Below, one piece after another: positions 14,771-27,249 of a stretch of 64,000 nt of DNA (the stretch's first letter is position 1; every line of letters begins with the position of its first letter). Source of the DNA: DASRDU01 sp035560235 (GTDB taxonomy: Bacteria > Acidobacteriota > Blastocatellia > RBC074); the NCBI GenBank assembly GCA_035560235.1, contig DATMAG010000054.1:14374-78373 (forward strand), given 5' to 3'. The notes beneath the pieces were generated by a model. That model did not search any database. It worked only from the letters and a program-made list of their open reading frames with translations, and was not told the origin of the DNA. The translations under genes were made by a program, and so were the position numbers.

Positions 14771-15975
14771 CGCAACAGAATCACTTCGGCCAGTTCACCG
14801 GCTTCAATGTTTTTGCGGTCTTCAGGCACGACGATCAGCGCGTCGGCCTGCATAAAGGCCACGAGGTCAGATGACCCGCTCCATTTCAAAGGCTCGGCTT
14901 CAGCGCGGCCATTGTTGATGACGATGCGCGCCGGCTGGTGGCTGCGGCGCGGCGGTGCGCCTCTGGTCGTGCGCGTGACGTGAGCCTGCACACGCGGCAG
15001 GCTGATTTCAGCCGCACCCTGCATCTTCAGCAATACCGGCAGCGCGAAGATGTGAAAGGCGACCGCGACCGAAACCGGATTGCCGGGCAGACCAAAAATC
15101 ACCTTGTTGCCAAGCTTCGCAAAGACCGTTGGCTTGCCGGGATGCATCGCTACTTTTTCGACGTGAACCTCAGCGCCGAGTTCGCTGAGCGCAGGCTTGA
15201 CGAGATCGTAATCGCCCATCGAAACGCCGCCTGACAGCATCACGACATCTGATTTGCTGGCAGCTTCGGCAATCGCCTGTTTTGTGGCGTCAAAATCATC
15301 CGGCACGATTCCGGCGCTCAGGACTTCTGCGCCTGCGGCAGTGGCGTAACCGGCCAGCGAATAAGTATTCGAATTGCGAATCTGTGACGGCCCCGGCGTC
15401 GCGGCCACTTCGACGAGTTCGCTGCCGGTTGAAAGCAGCGTCAGGCGCGGGCGCGCTGAAACCGTCACCTGTGCGTAACCAAAACTGGCAAGAACTGCGG
15501 CCACTGCGGGACTGATGCGCGTGCCTGCCGCCACCATCACTTCGCCTGCTTTGGCCTCAATGCCGCGCGGCGTGATGAATTGTCCTGAAGTGACTGGTTC
15601 CTCGATTTCAACAGTCTCGCCGCTGACGCGAATGACTTCGATCTTCTGCACCGCGTCGGCGCCTTCGGGGACAGGCGCGCCGGTCATAATTCGCACGGCT
15701 TCACCCGAAAGAATGGCGCGATTGAAAATCTGTCCCGCCGCAACTTCACCGACCTGTCGCAGCCGCGCCGGGTTTCCCGGTGTTGCGCCGTTCGTGTCAG
15801 CGGCCCGCACTGCATAACCATCCATCCGCGCGCGATTGAAAGGCGGCTGATCAGTATCAGCGACCGCTTCGGAACGCAGCACACACCCAACAGCAGCGGT
15901 CAGCGCGATCTCTTCAGCCGCGAGCAGGGGCGCGTGATCCAGCATGATTGCGAGGGCGTCTTCGATGCGGAGCAT
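14767..15975 (-). CDS. moeA: Molybdopterin molybdenumtransferase
   Basis: About 402 residues from the ATG at 15975 (MLRIEDALAIMLDHAP). A longer in-frame extension to 16077 adds 34 unlikely residues. Inserts molybdate into adenylylated molybdopterin. Seen: FNRARMDGYAVRAAD, TGAPVPEGADAVQKIE, the MPT-binding domain with SDVVMLSGGVSMGDYDLVKPA, and PGKPTVFAKLGNKVIFGLPGN. First gene of a minus-strand Moco cluster with moaC; moaA and moaB/mog are not in the window. A perfect 9-bp palindrome with a 2-nt loop (15986-16005) lies just upstream of the chosen start. Confidence 0.95.
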   Translation of the reverse strand: MLRIEDALAIMLDHAPLLAAEEIALTAAVGCVLRSEAVADTDQPPFNRARMDGYAVRAADTNGATPGNPARLRQVGEVAAGQIFNRAILSGEAVRIMTGAPVPEGADAVQKIEVIRVSGETVEIEEPVTSGQFITPRGIEAKAGEVMVAAGTRISPAVAAVLASFGYAQVTVSARPRLTLLSTGSELVEVAATPGPSQIRNSNTYSLAGYATAAGAEVLSAGIVPDDFDATKQAIAEAASKSDVVMLSGGVSMGDYDLVKPALSELGAEVHVEKVAMHPGKPTVFAKLGNKVIFGLPGNPVSVAVAFHIFALPVLLKMQGAAEISLPRVQAHVTRTTRGAPPRRSHQPARIVINNGRAEAEPLKWSGSSDLVAFMQADALIVVPEDRKNIEAGELAEVILLR

Positions 15976-15985
15976 TGCAGGAGGC

Positions 15986-16005
15986 AGATCAGCCCAGGCT
16001 GATCT
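15986..16005. promoter_or_regulatory. Perfect palindrome upstream of moeA, possible operator
   Basis: AGATCAGCC (15986-15994), CA, GGCTGATCT (15997-16005). The 2-nt loop is too tight for a good RNA hairpin, so a protein-binding site is the better guess. It is 11 nt upstream of the moeA start. Confidence 0.4.
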
Positions 16006-16108
16006 TTCACAAGATAGAAAAGCCGCCCACCAGAGAGCGAGCGGCTTGAGAATGTATAGGGAAAATAAGAACCGCAAATGAATTCTGACAGGTTCGCTTC
16101 GAGCTTAA

Positions 16109-16190
<82 letters not shown>

Positions 16191-16220
16191 GCCTGCGAAC
16201 TTGTCAACTGCCCTGCCAGT

Positions 16221-16248
16221 CAATCTCAAATTTCAAATTTGAAATCTT
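16221..16248. repeat. AAATTTGAAATC word repeat between two tRNA genes
   Basis: ATTTCAAATTTGAAAT is self-complementary, in the 71-bp gap between tRNA-Val and tRNA-Asp. Word type shared with 54407 and 55847. Confidence 0.5.
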
Positions 16249-16256
16249 CTGATCGG

Positions 16257-16331
<75 letters not shown>

Positions 16332-16385
16332 GAACCCTTCCAGAGCAGGCGCAATGGTACAGACCAGGTACTGGCATGTCAAGCT

Positions 16386-16413
16386 TTGAGCGCAAATCGC
16401 CATCAGGTATACT
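16386..16413 (+). promoter_or_regulatory. Candidate promoter for the VWFA gene
   Basis: TTGAGC (16386-16391), 16-bp spacer, TATACT (16408-16413); start codon 62 nt downstream. Confidence 0.4.
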
Positions 16414-16474
16414 GGCCGCCCCTGAATGGTCGCGCAGTTCACCGCATTCGTCGCTTCCGGCTTCAACTTTCATC

Positions 16475-17578
16475 ATGGAACAGTCATCAATGTTTGTTCT
16501 TCCGCTTTCCGCCCGGCTGATCTGTATCGCGCTGGCGGTACTCTGCATGCTGCTTCCGACTGTTCAGGCGCAGGAAAAACGGGAGAAGACAGAGGAGCAG
16601 GAAGGGACAGTGCGCATCAACACCGAACTGGTTTCGGTTGAGGTGACCGTGACTGACCGGACCGGACTTAAAAACGCTCCGGCGCTCAAAGCCGCTGACT
16701 TTGCAATTTATGAAGACGGTGTGCCGCAGAAGATCAGCAGCTTTTCGACGGCTGAAGTTCCCTTCAACCTGGTGCTGCTGATTGACACTTCGGGCAGCAC
16801 ACGCGAAGACCTTGACCTGATTCGTCACGCAGCGCGGCGCTTTCTGAATCAGTTGCGCCCGGATGACCGCGTTGCGATTGTGGCCTTTCACGAAGAGGTT
16901 GAGCTTCTGCAGGATCTGACCTCAGATCGCAGCCGCCTTGAAGCCGCGCTCAATCGTCTGCCGCAGGGAGGGGGCAGCGCCGTTTATGATGCCGTGCTGC
17001 TGTCGCTTCAGGAGGTTCTCAAAAAGATCGAAGGGCGCAAGGCCATCATCATGCTCAGCGATGGCGTTGATTCGTTCGGTTATTCGACTTATGAAGAACT
17101 GCTGCCGGAAGTGGAACGAGCCGGGGCCGCGCTCTACTTTCTGGAATGGGACACTGAAGCCTTCACCGAAGCCGGAATGCTGCGCGACTGCAATGACGAT
17201 CTGCATTTCAAGTTTTCGCGCAAGCAGTTGAAAAAATATTACGACGCCTCGCGCAGCGGCACCATCAGGCTTGAAAACTCCTGCCTCATTCCGAAGGATC
17301 AGAAGAAGCAGATCAATCACTTCCTGTACGAAGCCGCTCGCAGCGAACTGCGAACGATGGCCGACAAGACGGGCGGGCGCGTGCTGCCGGTCAAAACGCT
17401 CGAACAGCTTGACCCTGCCTACGCGCAGATCGCCGCTGAATTGCGCACGCAGTACTCCATCGCCTATTACCCGACCAATGACAAACGCGACGGCACCTGG
17501 CGCAAACTGCGCGTCGAAATCAAACGTCAGGGCTGGATGGCAAAGGCCCGTCCGGGTTATCGCGCTCCCAGGGATTAG
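16475..17578 (+). CDS. Secreted VWFA-domain protein (TIGR03436-like)
   Basis: About 367 residues from ATG 16475, which gives a clean signal peptide (hydrophobic LICIALAVLCMLLP, then VQAQEK cleavage region); ATG 16490 also fits. Then a short strand domain (INTELVSVEVTVTDRTG, DFAIYEDGVPQKISSF) and a VWFA domain with MIDAS motif LLIDTSGSTRED and IIMLSDGVDSFGY. The C-terminus IAAELRTQYSIAYYPTNDKRDGTWRKLRVE is the typical end of the Acidobacteria VWFA-related family. Likely periplasmic or secreted metal-dependent adhesion; partner unknown. Confidence 0.92.
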   Translation: MEQSSMFVLPLSARLICIALAVLCMLLPTVQAQEKREKTEEQEGTVRINTELVSVEVTVTDRTGLKNAPALKAADFAIYEDGVPQKISSFSTAEVPFNLVLLIDTSGSTREDLDLIRHAARRFLNQLRPDDRVAIVAFHEEVELLQDLTSDRSRLEAALNRLPQGGGSAVYDAVLLSLQEVLKKIEGRKAIIMLSDGVDSFGYSTYEELLPEVERAGAALYFLEWDTEAFTEAGMLRDCNDDLHFKFSRKQLKKYYDASRSGTIRLENSCLIPKDQKKQINHFLYEAARSELRTMADKTGGRVLPVKTLEQLDPAYAQIAAELRTQYSIAYYPTNDKRDGTWRKLRVEIKRQGWMAKARPGYRAPRD

Positions 17579-17793
17579 GCCATTCGCTTCATCCCATATC
17601 GTGCGATCATCCCAACCATTTCCGGCGCAGCCTCACCTTCAGGGCCGACAAGCGCGACTGTTCTGTCACTGAAACTTCAGCCTAACCCGCCGCACTGCAA
17701 TGACTTTTCAATCCGGCATTCCGGCGCTCTCCGGCAGGCACGCCCGTTGCTCAGGGGAAGGCTGTCCCGAGGTTATTTTTCTGGAGGTGTCTT

Positions 17794-17916
17794 ATGGCCG
17801 GAATCAGCCGCGAACAGCAGCAGCAGGATATGAAATCACTGACCTGGTTTCTGATCTTTTTCAATCTCGCTCTGTTCGGCATTTTTCTGACGCTCTGTTT
17901 TTATCGAAACGTATAA
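17794..17916 (+). CDS. 40-residue single-pass membrane protein
   Basis: ATG at 17794 follows CTGGAGGTGTCTT, a near-ideal Shine-Dalgarno (GGAGG, 7-nt spacing). The product starts MAGISREQQQQDMK and then has one hydrophobic segment (residues 15-37: SLTWFLIFFNLALFGIF, then a further hydrophobic LTLCFY) and ends in RNV. The strong ribosome-binding site and clean N-out/C-out layout support a real small gene. It is followed by a 13-bp hairpin. Function unknown. Confidence 0.65.
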   Translation: MAGISREQQQQDMKSLTWFLIFFNLALFGIFLTLCFYRNV

Positions 17917-17930
17917 CGATCCCGAATCAA

Positions 17931-17964
17931 CGTGCGGCGACAGTTGTGTTTCTGTCGCCGCGCG
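17931..17964 (+). terminator. Strong hairpin after the 40-residue membrane protein gene
   Basis: A 13-bp stem (17931-17943 with 17952-17964, one G-T pair) and 8-nt loop begins 15 nt after the stop. There is no T-run, so it may be a Rho-type end or an RNA-stabilising hairpin. Confidence 0.5.
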
Positions 17965-18025
17965 CCCGCCTGGAAAAAGCTCCTCACTTGTCTCGCTCAA
18001 TCCCGGTCCTCTAAGATGGCCGTCT

Positions 18026-18508
18026 ATGGCCGCCATTCTTTCGCTCGATGAGTTACAGCAGGAACGCCAGCGACTGCGCCGCGCCGGGCAGTCAGTCGTG
18101 TTCACCAACGGCTGCTTTGACCTGATGCATCCGGGGCACGTCAGTTATCTGCAGCAGGCGCGCGCGCTCGGTGACGCATTGATTGTTGCGCTCAACAGCG
18201 ACCGCGCCGTGCGTGAACTGAAAGGGCCGACGCGCCCGATACTCAATGAACACGAACGCGCGGCGGTGATGGCTGCGCTCGGCTGCGTTGATTACGTGAC
18301 GATTTTTGATGACGTCAGCCCGCGTGAAATCATCGCGGCCCTGCTGCCTGATGTGCTGGTCAAGGGCGGCGACTGGGGCGTAGATCAGATCATCGGACGT
18401 GAAGAGGTCGAAGCCGCAGGCGGGCGCGTGCTGAACCTGCCGTTTGTTGCGGGCTGTTCGACTTCAGAAATCATTGATCGCATCATCAGCAGGTATCAGA
18501 GAGACTGA
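18026..18508 (+). CDS. rfaE2: D-glycero-beta-D-manno-heptose 1-phosphate adenylyltransferase-like protein
   Basis: 160 residues, the length of a stand-alone HldE C-terminal domain. Cytidylyltransferase-fold motif FTNGCFDLMHPGHVSYLQQA (HxGH), NSDRAVRELKGPTRPI and GCSTSEIIDRI (the STSxII end) are classic for RfaE domain II, which makes ADP-heptose for LPS inner core or other glycans. No kinase half (RfaE1) is present in the window. The gene ends 52 nt before the chosen mfd start. Confidence 0.92.
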   Translation: MAAILSLDELQQERQRLRRAGQSVVFTNGCFDLMHPGHVSYLQQARALGDALIVALNSDRAVRELKGPTRPILNEHERAAVMAALGCVDYVTIFDDVSPREIIAALLPDVLVKGGDWGVDQIIGREEVEAAGGRVLNLPFVAGCSTSEIIDRIISRYQRD

Positions 18509-18510
18509 AA

Positions 18511-18541
18511 CGCAAAGATCACAAAGACTGTCACTTTGCCT
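18511..18541. repeat. Half-copy of the GCAAAGA word repeat
   Basis: ACGCAAAGATCACAAAGACTG followed by CACTTTGCC (broken copy) immediately after the rfaE2 stop; the same words form the perfect palindrome at 10783. Confidence 0.5.
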
Positions 18542-18560
18542 TGAGAACGAAAATTCATCA

Positions 18561-22286
<3,726 letters not shown>

Positions 22287-22420
22287 GGCTAAGTTCAGCG
22301 CACCTTGCGGCGCTCAGACCCGGCAGCGTAAAATCTGCCTTTGTTCAGGCGCTCACCCGCGCTGGTTATCAGGTAATCGGAAAAGCTCAGAAGGTCGTTT
22401 CGCCCCCTGTCATTATTGAG

Positions 22421-23431
22421 ATGAAGTTGTTTTACGTGCGAAAGTGGCTGCCCGTAGTTGTTGTGTTGTGTGGTCTGGCCGTGCTCTCCGGCTGCCGGTC
22501 GGATAAAGGCGCAGCGGGTCAGGATGCCAGGGACAACACGCCGGTGATAGTCGAAATCAACGGCAAACCGGAACACAGCTCAGCTTTTGAGAGATTCGTC
22601 AAGGCGCATCTTTCTGATTTTTATGCTGACACAACGCAGAATCTGCCCGGCGCGAGCGATGAATCACGCAGCCGCCTCTTCGATGAGTTTGTCAGACGCC
22701 AGGTGATCGTTCACGAAGCGCAGAAGCGCGGCATCACCACCTCGCAGGACGAAATCACGCGCGCGGTGCAGGAGCAGCGCCAGCAGCTTGGCGCTGCGGC
22801 CAGCGAAACTCCGGGGCAGGAAAAGACTCTGCTGACCAGCAATGAGCGCGCCGATGAAATTGCCAGCGAACTGCTGACGATCAAATATTACCAGCAGGAA
22901 GTGCTGAAGGATGTGAAAGTCCAGCCCGAAGAGGTTGAGCGATATTACGAACAGAACAAGGCGAAGTATCAGAAGAACGGTTTTTACGTTCGGGAAATTC
23001 GCGTGGCGACAAAGGATGAAGCCGAGCAGATGCACCAGAAGGCGCTCGCCCGCCCGGCTGATTTCGCCACCCTCGCCCGCGAACATTCAAAGGCGCCGAA
23101 CGCTTCCAACGGCGGGCTGATGTATTACGAGGTCGGCCAGCTCCCGCCCGTGCTCGAACAGGAGATTGCTCCGCTCAAGGTCGGCGGCACCAGCCGCGTC
23201 GTGCAGTCGAGTTATGGTTACCACATTTTCCGACTCGAAAAACGCGCTGAACCGCTGCCCTTCGACAAGCTCAGGAAACAGATCGAAGAAGAGTTGCTCT
23301 CGCGCCGGAATCAGGATCTGATTGACGCTTACACCGACCGTGTCATGGCCAGCGCGCAGATCAGGGTTTTTTATGACCGCCTCGGGTTCAATTACACTGG
23401 TAATCTGAAACAGGCGAAAAATGGAAGTTAG
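22421..23431 (+). CDS. PpiC/parvulin-type peptidyl-prolyl isomerase lipoprotein
   Basis: 336 residues. Signal peptide with lipobox VLSGC near residue 24-28 (lipidated Cys), so membrane-anchored on the periplasmic side. SurA_N-like helical domain (about 45-170; EFVRRQVIVHEAQKRGI) then a parvulin domain (about 185-290; FYVREIRVATKDEAEQ, FATLAREHSKAPNASNGG, GTSRVVQSSYGYHIFRLEKR). Probably a PrsA/SurA-like chaperone for exported proteins. It is followed after a 92-nt gap by a second foldase gene, suggesting a pair in one transcript. Confidence 0.92.
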   Translation: MKLFYVRKWLPVVVVLCGLAVLSGCRSDKGAAGQDARDNTPVIVEINGKPEHSSAFERFVKAHLSDFYADTTQNLPGASDESRSRLFDEFVRRQVIVHEAQKRGITTSQDEITRAVQEQRQQLGAAASETPGQEKTLLTSNERADEIASELLTIKYYQQEVLKDVKVQPEEVERYYEQNKAKYQKNGFYVREIRVATKDEAEQMHQKALARPADFATLAREHSKAPNASNGGLMYYEVGQLPPVLEQEIAPLKVGGTSRVVQSSYGYHIFRLEKRAEPLPFDKLRKQIEEELLSRRNQDLIDAYTDRVMASAQIRVFYDRLGFNYTGNLKQAKNGS

Positions 23432-23523
23432 TGACAGGATTGCAAGCTTCAGTGTGCCGGTTCGTTCATTCAGCACGCAAACAGCAGTTATACAATCCGT
23501 CACTGATTTCAAACAGGAGAAGT

Positions 23524-24675
23524 ATGATGAAGTTATTCAGGGCCTTGCTGGTATCCGGTTTCGTGTTCCTCTGTGCGGCGTCGGTCCTCGCGCAGGAAGG
23601 CGAAGCGAAACTGGTGGATGAAGTGATTGCGCGAGTCAATGCCGCCATGATCATGAAGTCTGATTATGACCGCTCACAGCGCGATGTGCTGGAAGAACTC
23701 AAGCAGGCCGGCCTCAAGCCGGAGGAACTCGAAAAGAGATTCAGCGAGGCGAAGGCTTCAATTCTTGACAGTCTGATTGACCAGCAACTGCTCATCCAGC
23801 GCGCCAGGGATCTTTCCATTGATGTCGAAGCGCAGATCAACCAGCAGCTGCTGCGGATCATGAAGGAGAACAATCTCAGTTCGATTGAAGAACTCGAACA
23901 GAAAATGCGCGAAGTCGGCGTGGACATCAACGAAGTGCGCCGCAACTTCCGCAACAAGCTGCTGACCGATGAAGTGCTGCGCCGCGAGGTTTATGGCCAG
24001 ATCTATCGCGGTCTGACCGATACCGAAAAGCGCGAATTTTACGACAAGCACAAGGATCTGTTCGTCGTGCCTGGTGAAATCACCCTCAGCCGCATTCTGA
24101 TCAAGGTGGGCAAGGATCCGGCCCAGGCGCTGGCCCGCGCAAACGACATTGCCGCTCAGGCGCGCGGCGGCGCTGATTTCGCCGCGCTGGCGCGCCGCTT
24201 CTCCGAGGAAGAACTGGGCAAGAAGGGCGGCAAAATGGATTCGCTCAAAACAGATGTGCTGGCCAACGAGGTTCGCGATGTTGTCAGCAAGGCCACGGCT
24301 GGCACAGTGACTGATCCGATCAGACTCCAGGACAGTTACATGATCTTTCGCGTGGATGACCGCAAGGAGCCGAAGACCCGCAGCTACGACGAGGAAGAGG
24401 TCAGGCAGGAGGTCATCAACCGGATGATCTATGAGCGCAGCCAGGGCGAGATTGAAAATTATCTGAAAAGACTGCGCGCTGATGCCTTCATTGAAATTGA
24501 TCCGCGTTATCAGCTGCCTGGAATGAAGGTGCAGTCGGCTTCGATCAAGCGTGTTCCTTTCTCTGAGGAGAGCGATAAGGAACGCAAGAAACGCGAGAAG
24601 CGCGAGAAGAAGGAGAAGGAGCAGCAGGAGAAGAAGAAGACTGCTGAAAACGCGGCGGCGAAGGTGCAACAGTGA
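23524..24675 (+). CDS. SurA-like periplasmic chaperone / parvulin isomerase
   Basis: 383 residues from ATG 23524 (second ATG at 23527), placed by AGGAGAAG just upstream. N-terminal signal peptide (KLFRALLVSGFVFLCAASVL, cut near AQ|EG), SurA_N domain with VDEVIARVNAAMIMKSDYDR and helical arms, then a PPIase domain (VPGEITLSRILIKVGKDPAQ, FAALARRFSEEELGKKGGKM, DSYMIFRVDDRKEPKTRSY). The last 35 residues are an extreme Lys/Glu/Arg-rich tail (KERKKREKREKKEKEQQEKK) not usual in SurA. Stop overlaps the next start by 4 bp (GTGA). Confidence 0.93.
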   Translation: MMKLFRALLVSGFVFLCAASVLAQEGEAKLVDEVIARVNAAMIMKSDYDRSQRDVLEELKQAGLKPEELEKRFSEAKASILDSLIDQQLLIQRARDLSIDVEAQINQQLLRIMKENNLSSIEELEQKMREVGVDINEVRRNFRNKLLTDEVLRREVYGQIYRGLTDTEKREFYDKHKDLFVVPGEITLSRILIKVGKDPAQALARANDIAAQARGGADFAALARRFSEEELGKKGGKMDSLKTDVLANEVRDVVSKATAGTVTDPIRLQDSYMIFRVDDRKEPKTRSYDEEEVRQEVINRMIYERSQGEIENYLKRLRADAFIEIDPRYQLPGMKVQSASIKRVPFSEESDKERKKREKREKKEKEQQEKKKTAENAAAKVQQ

Positions 24676-25799
24676 GTACCAAAATCTTCATCCGGGATTT
24701 CGTCCCGAATCAGACGGTCAGCACGACCTTTCTGGTCAAATCGAAGGAACTCCGCAACAAGAAAACCGGCGGGCAGTTTGCGCTGCTCACCCTGGCTGAC
24801 CGCACGGGTGAAATCGGCGGGCAGTGGTGGGACAATTTTGAGGATGCGTGGGACACCTTCGAAGTTGATGACATAGTCTTTGCGCGCGGGCTGGTCGGCA
24901 CGCATCGCAACAAGCTGCAGATCTCAGTGCATCGCGTCCGGCCCTGCACCGAACGCGAGATTGACCTGACGCATTATTTCCCGACGACAAAATACGATGT
25001 TGACGAGATGTTCGCCGAACTGATGGCGATCATTCACGGGTTCGACAATCAGCACCTGCGGCAACTGCTCGAAAACATCTTTGCCGATCCTGAAACGGTG
25101 AGGAAGTTCAAGCGCGCTCCGGCGGCCAAGAGCATGCATCATCCTTATCTTGGCGGCCTGCTCGAACACACGCTGTCGCTCGCCAGACTCTGCCGGCAGG
25201 TCGGAGCGCATTACGAAGGGATTGATGTTGACCTGCTGCTGACGGGCGCTGTGCTGCACGATTTCGGCAAGATTGACGAACTCAGTTACGAACGCGGCAC
25301 CAGTTATACAAATGAAGGCCAGTTGATCGGGCATCTGGTGATGGAAACCATTCTGGTTTCCGATCACATCAGACAGCTGCCTGATTTTCCGACGGAGTTG
25401 CGCCTGCAGGTGCTGCACCTGCTGCTGGCGCATCACGGCAAGCTCGAACACGGTTCACCGAAACTGCCTCTGACGCCCGAAGCGCTGATGCTCGCCTGTC
25501 TCGATGATCTTGATTCAAAGGTCGAAGCGATGCAGCGGCTGATGGCTGAGCCGCACGCCAATGGCGACTGGACGCGCATCTCACCGATGTTCGACCGCCC
25601 GATTTACCGCCGCCGCACAAACCCGGACAATCCGACAGCCGTCGATGAACAGAGCCGCGCAGGCACCGGGAACGGAGCGACGGCAGTGGTTTCGGCGGAA
25701 ACCCGGGAACGCGCGGGGACGCCGCAGCCCGCGCCGCGCTCACAGGGCTTCAACAACCCATTCGCTCAGCTCGCTGAGATCATGAAGCCTGAATCCTGA
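24672..25799 (+). CDS. OB-fold plus HD-domain 3'-5' exoribonuclease-like protein (YhaM family)
   Basis: 375 residues. N-terminal OB-fold (about 15-95; GQFALLTLADRTGEIGGQWW, VDDIVFARGLVGTHRNK) binds nucleic acid. A central HD phosphohydrolase domain has MHHPYLGGLLEHTLSLARL (metal His) and LLTGAVLHDFGKIDEL (HD pair), then LLLAHHGKLEHGSPKLP. This arrangement is that of YhaM/CBF1 exoribonucleases. The last 70 residues are low-complexity, Pro/Thr/Arg-rich. GTG start overlaps the foldase stop, so translation is coupled. Confidence 0.9.
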   Translation: MSTKIFIRDFVPNQTVSTTFLVKSKELRNKKTGGQFALLTLADRTGEIGGQWWDNFEDAWDTFEVDDIVFARGLVGTHRNKLQISVHRVRPCTEREIDLTHYFPTTKYDVDEMFAELMAIIHGFDNQHLRQLLENIFADPETVRKFKRAPAAKSMHHPYLGGLLEHTLSLARLCRQVGAHYEGIDVDLLLTGAVLHDFGKIDELSYERGTSYTNEGQLIGHLVMETILVSDHIRQLPDFPTELRLQVLHLLLAHHGKLEHGSPKLPLTPEALMLACLDDLDSKVEAMQRLMAEPHANGDWTRISPMFDRPIYRRRTNPDNPTAVDEQSRAGTGNGATAVVSAETRERAGTPQPAPRSQGFNNPFAQLAEIMKPES

Positions 25800-25920
25800 C
25801 TGCAGCTCTGCTGATCGGCCTGCCTGCCGTTTTCACAGGCTGAGCTTGATTGCTGGCGAAGGTTCGGGCAAGCTGTAGTTCTCAATTCAGTAATCCACTC
25901 ACTCGATCAGAAACTGCCAT

Positions 25921-26550
25921 ATGATTTCAGGAATCCTGCTCGCCGCTGGCGAATCGAAACGGATGGGCGGCGCGTTCAAGCCGCTGATGAAATGGGGCAC
26001 CACTACCGTCATTGGTGCCTGCATCAGAAACCTCAAAAGAACACGTCTTGACGAAATCATCGTCGTGCTCGGGCATCGTGAAGCTGACATTCGCACCCGC
26101 CTGGCCGGATCGGGCGTGGTCTATGCGATCAATCCCGATTACCGGAAAGGCATGATCAGTTCGGTCAAGACCGGCATCGCCATGGCCAGCCCGCAGACCG
26201 ATGCCTTTCTGATCGCGCTGGTTGATCAGCCGATGATTCCGAGCGAGATCATCAACCGGCTGGTCATCATTCACGGCGATAATCCGGAAAGCCGAATCAC
26301 GGTTCCCACCTTTCAGGGCAGACACGGCCATCCGATCATCATCAGCAAACAGTATGAGCCGGAAATTATGGCCCTTCCTGACGATGCGCCCGAAGGACTG
26401 CGCGCCTTCATCAACAAACATCGCGACGACATCACTGAAGTCGAAATCGAATCCTCAGTCATCCTCGAGGATATTGACACTCCCGATGATTACGAGCGTT
26501 ACGCCGAGCAGGTTGAACCGGTCTATGAATCGCGCAAGTGGCACCCCTGA
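25921..26550 (+). CDS. MobA/MocA-like nucleotidyltransferase
   Basis: 209 residues. GT-A-like NTP transferase: N-terminal signature GILLAAGESKRMGGAFKPLMKW (nucleotide-binding loop), VVLGHREADI, and the acidic motif ALVDQPMIP, with GRHGHPIII typical of MocA-type molybdenum cofactor cytidylyltransferases. moeA and moaC lie 10 kb away, which supports but does not prove a cofactor role; FrbC/ispD-like sugar nucleotidyltransferases look similar at this level. Confidence 0.82.
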   Translation: MISGILLAAGESKRMGGAFKPLMKWGTTTVIGACIRNLKRTRLDEIIVVLGHREADIRTRLAGSGVVYAINPDYRKGMISSVKTGIAMASPQTDAFLIALVDQPMIPSEIINRLVIIHGDNPESRITVPTFQGRHGHPIIISKQYEPEIMALPDDAPEGLRAFINKHRDDITEVEIESSVILEDIDTPDDYERYAEQVEPVYESRKWHP

Positions 26551-27249
26551 AGCGCAACCGGATTCGGTTGGCTGAAGAGCCGGAAGAGAACTGACCGCAG
26601 CAGATGTTATGAAAGGGACACACGCAGGGAGCCTGCTGCCCGGCTGAAACGTGTCGCCGCGGTTATTGCTCCTCACGTCCGACCTGAGGCTGTTGCCGTG
26701 ACGCAACTCGCGTCCGGAATAATATTAAATGAATTGACGAGCCGGAGAGGCGTCCATATACTGCCGCCGCAATCGAGATTCCCTCACTTAATCGAAAAAA
26801 GAATTTCCGGCAGTCGCCAGCCGGGCAGTCTGCGTTTGCAGACGTGGGAAGGCTGCAGCCGTCTCTGACAAGCGCGCCCGGCGGGGACATTCTTACGTTT
26901 ACTCACTGGGTGGGAACCTCATCGCAGCCAGCGTGGTTTCCGGTTTATTTCCGCCATCGCAGAAGCAGTTCTGCGTCTCTCCGGCATTGCAGCCTGCACC
27001 GACCCCGTAGTGTATCTGGCGGATAGCTGAAACCGGGCCATTTCATTGTGTGCCACGAATCATTGCCCTGACCGCTGGCAAATGCTCCTTGCCCCTCGCC
27101 TGACTTTTGCCTCCTCACTGCAAGAGGCCACAACCCGAGAACCAGCCTCAGGAGCCGAACGCTCCTCTGGCCGGACTCTGGTCTGTAACAGCGCAAACCA
27201 CTCCCTCACACAACTTTCCTCCCTCTCATCAATCAAGGAGAACACTGGT
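26551..27249 (+). other. Non-coding 699-bp gap with a promoter and long leader
   Basis: No protein-coding region is convincing here. It holds a strong promoter (see 26734) and about 480 nt of leader before the next start. Small hairpins are seen (GTCTGC/GCAGAC at about 26826-26842, GGCTGCAGCC at about 26852). No known riboswitch words were recognised. Confidence 0.5.
26734..26762 (+). promoter_or_regulatory. Sigma70-like promoter upstream of the secreted protein
   Basis: TTGACG (26734-26739), 17-bp spacer, TATACT (26757-26762). The predicted start of transcription lies about 480 nt before the ATG at 27250. Confidence 0.65.

Noticed and set aside
15976..16100. Molybdenum cofactor riboswitch upstream of moeA
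   Set aside because: The space is only about 125 nt and the conserved Moco RNA words were not seen; only a short palindrome is present.
17988..18017. Promoter TTGTCT-18-TAAGAT directly before rfaE2
   Set aside because: It would put the start of transcription on the start codon and both boxes are poor.
23758..24669. 303-codon minus-strand frame opposite the SurA-like gene, starting with a poly-Leu stretch
   Set aside because: The Leu run is the reverse of the Lys/Glu codons of the foldase tail; not an independent gene.
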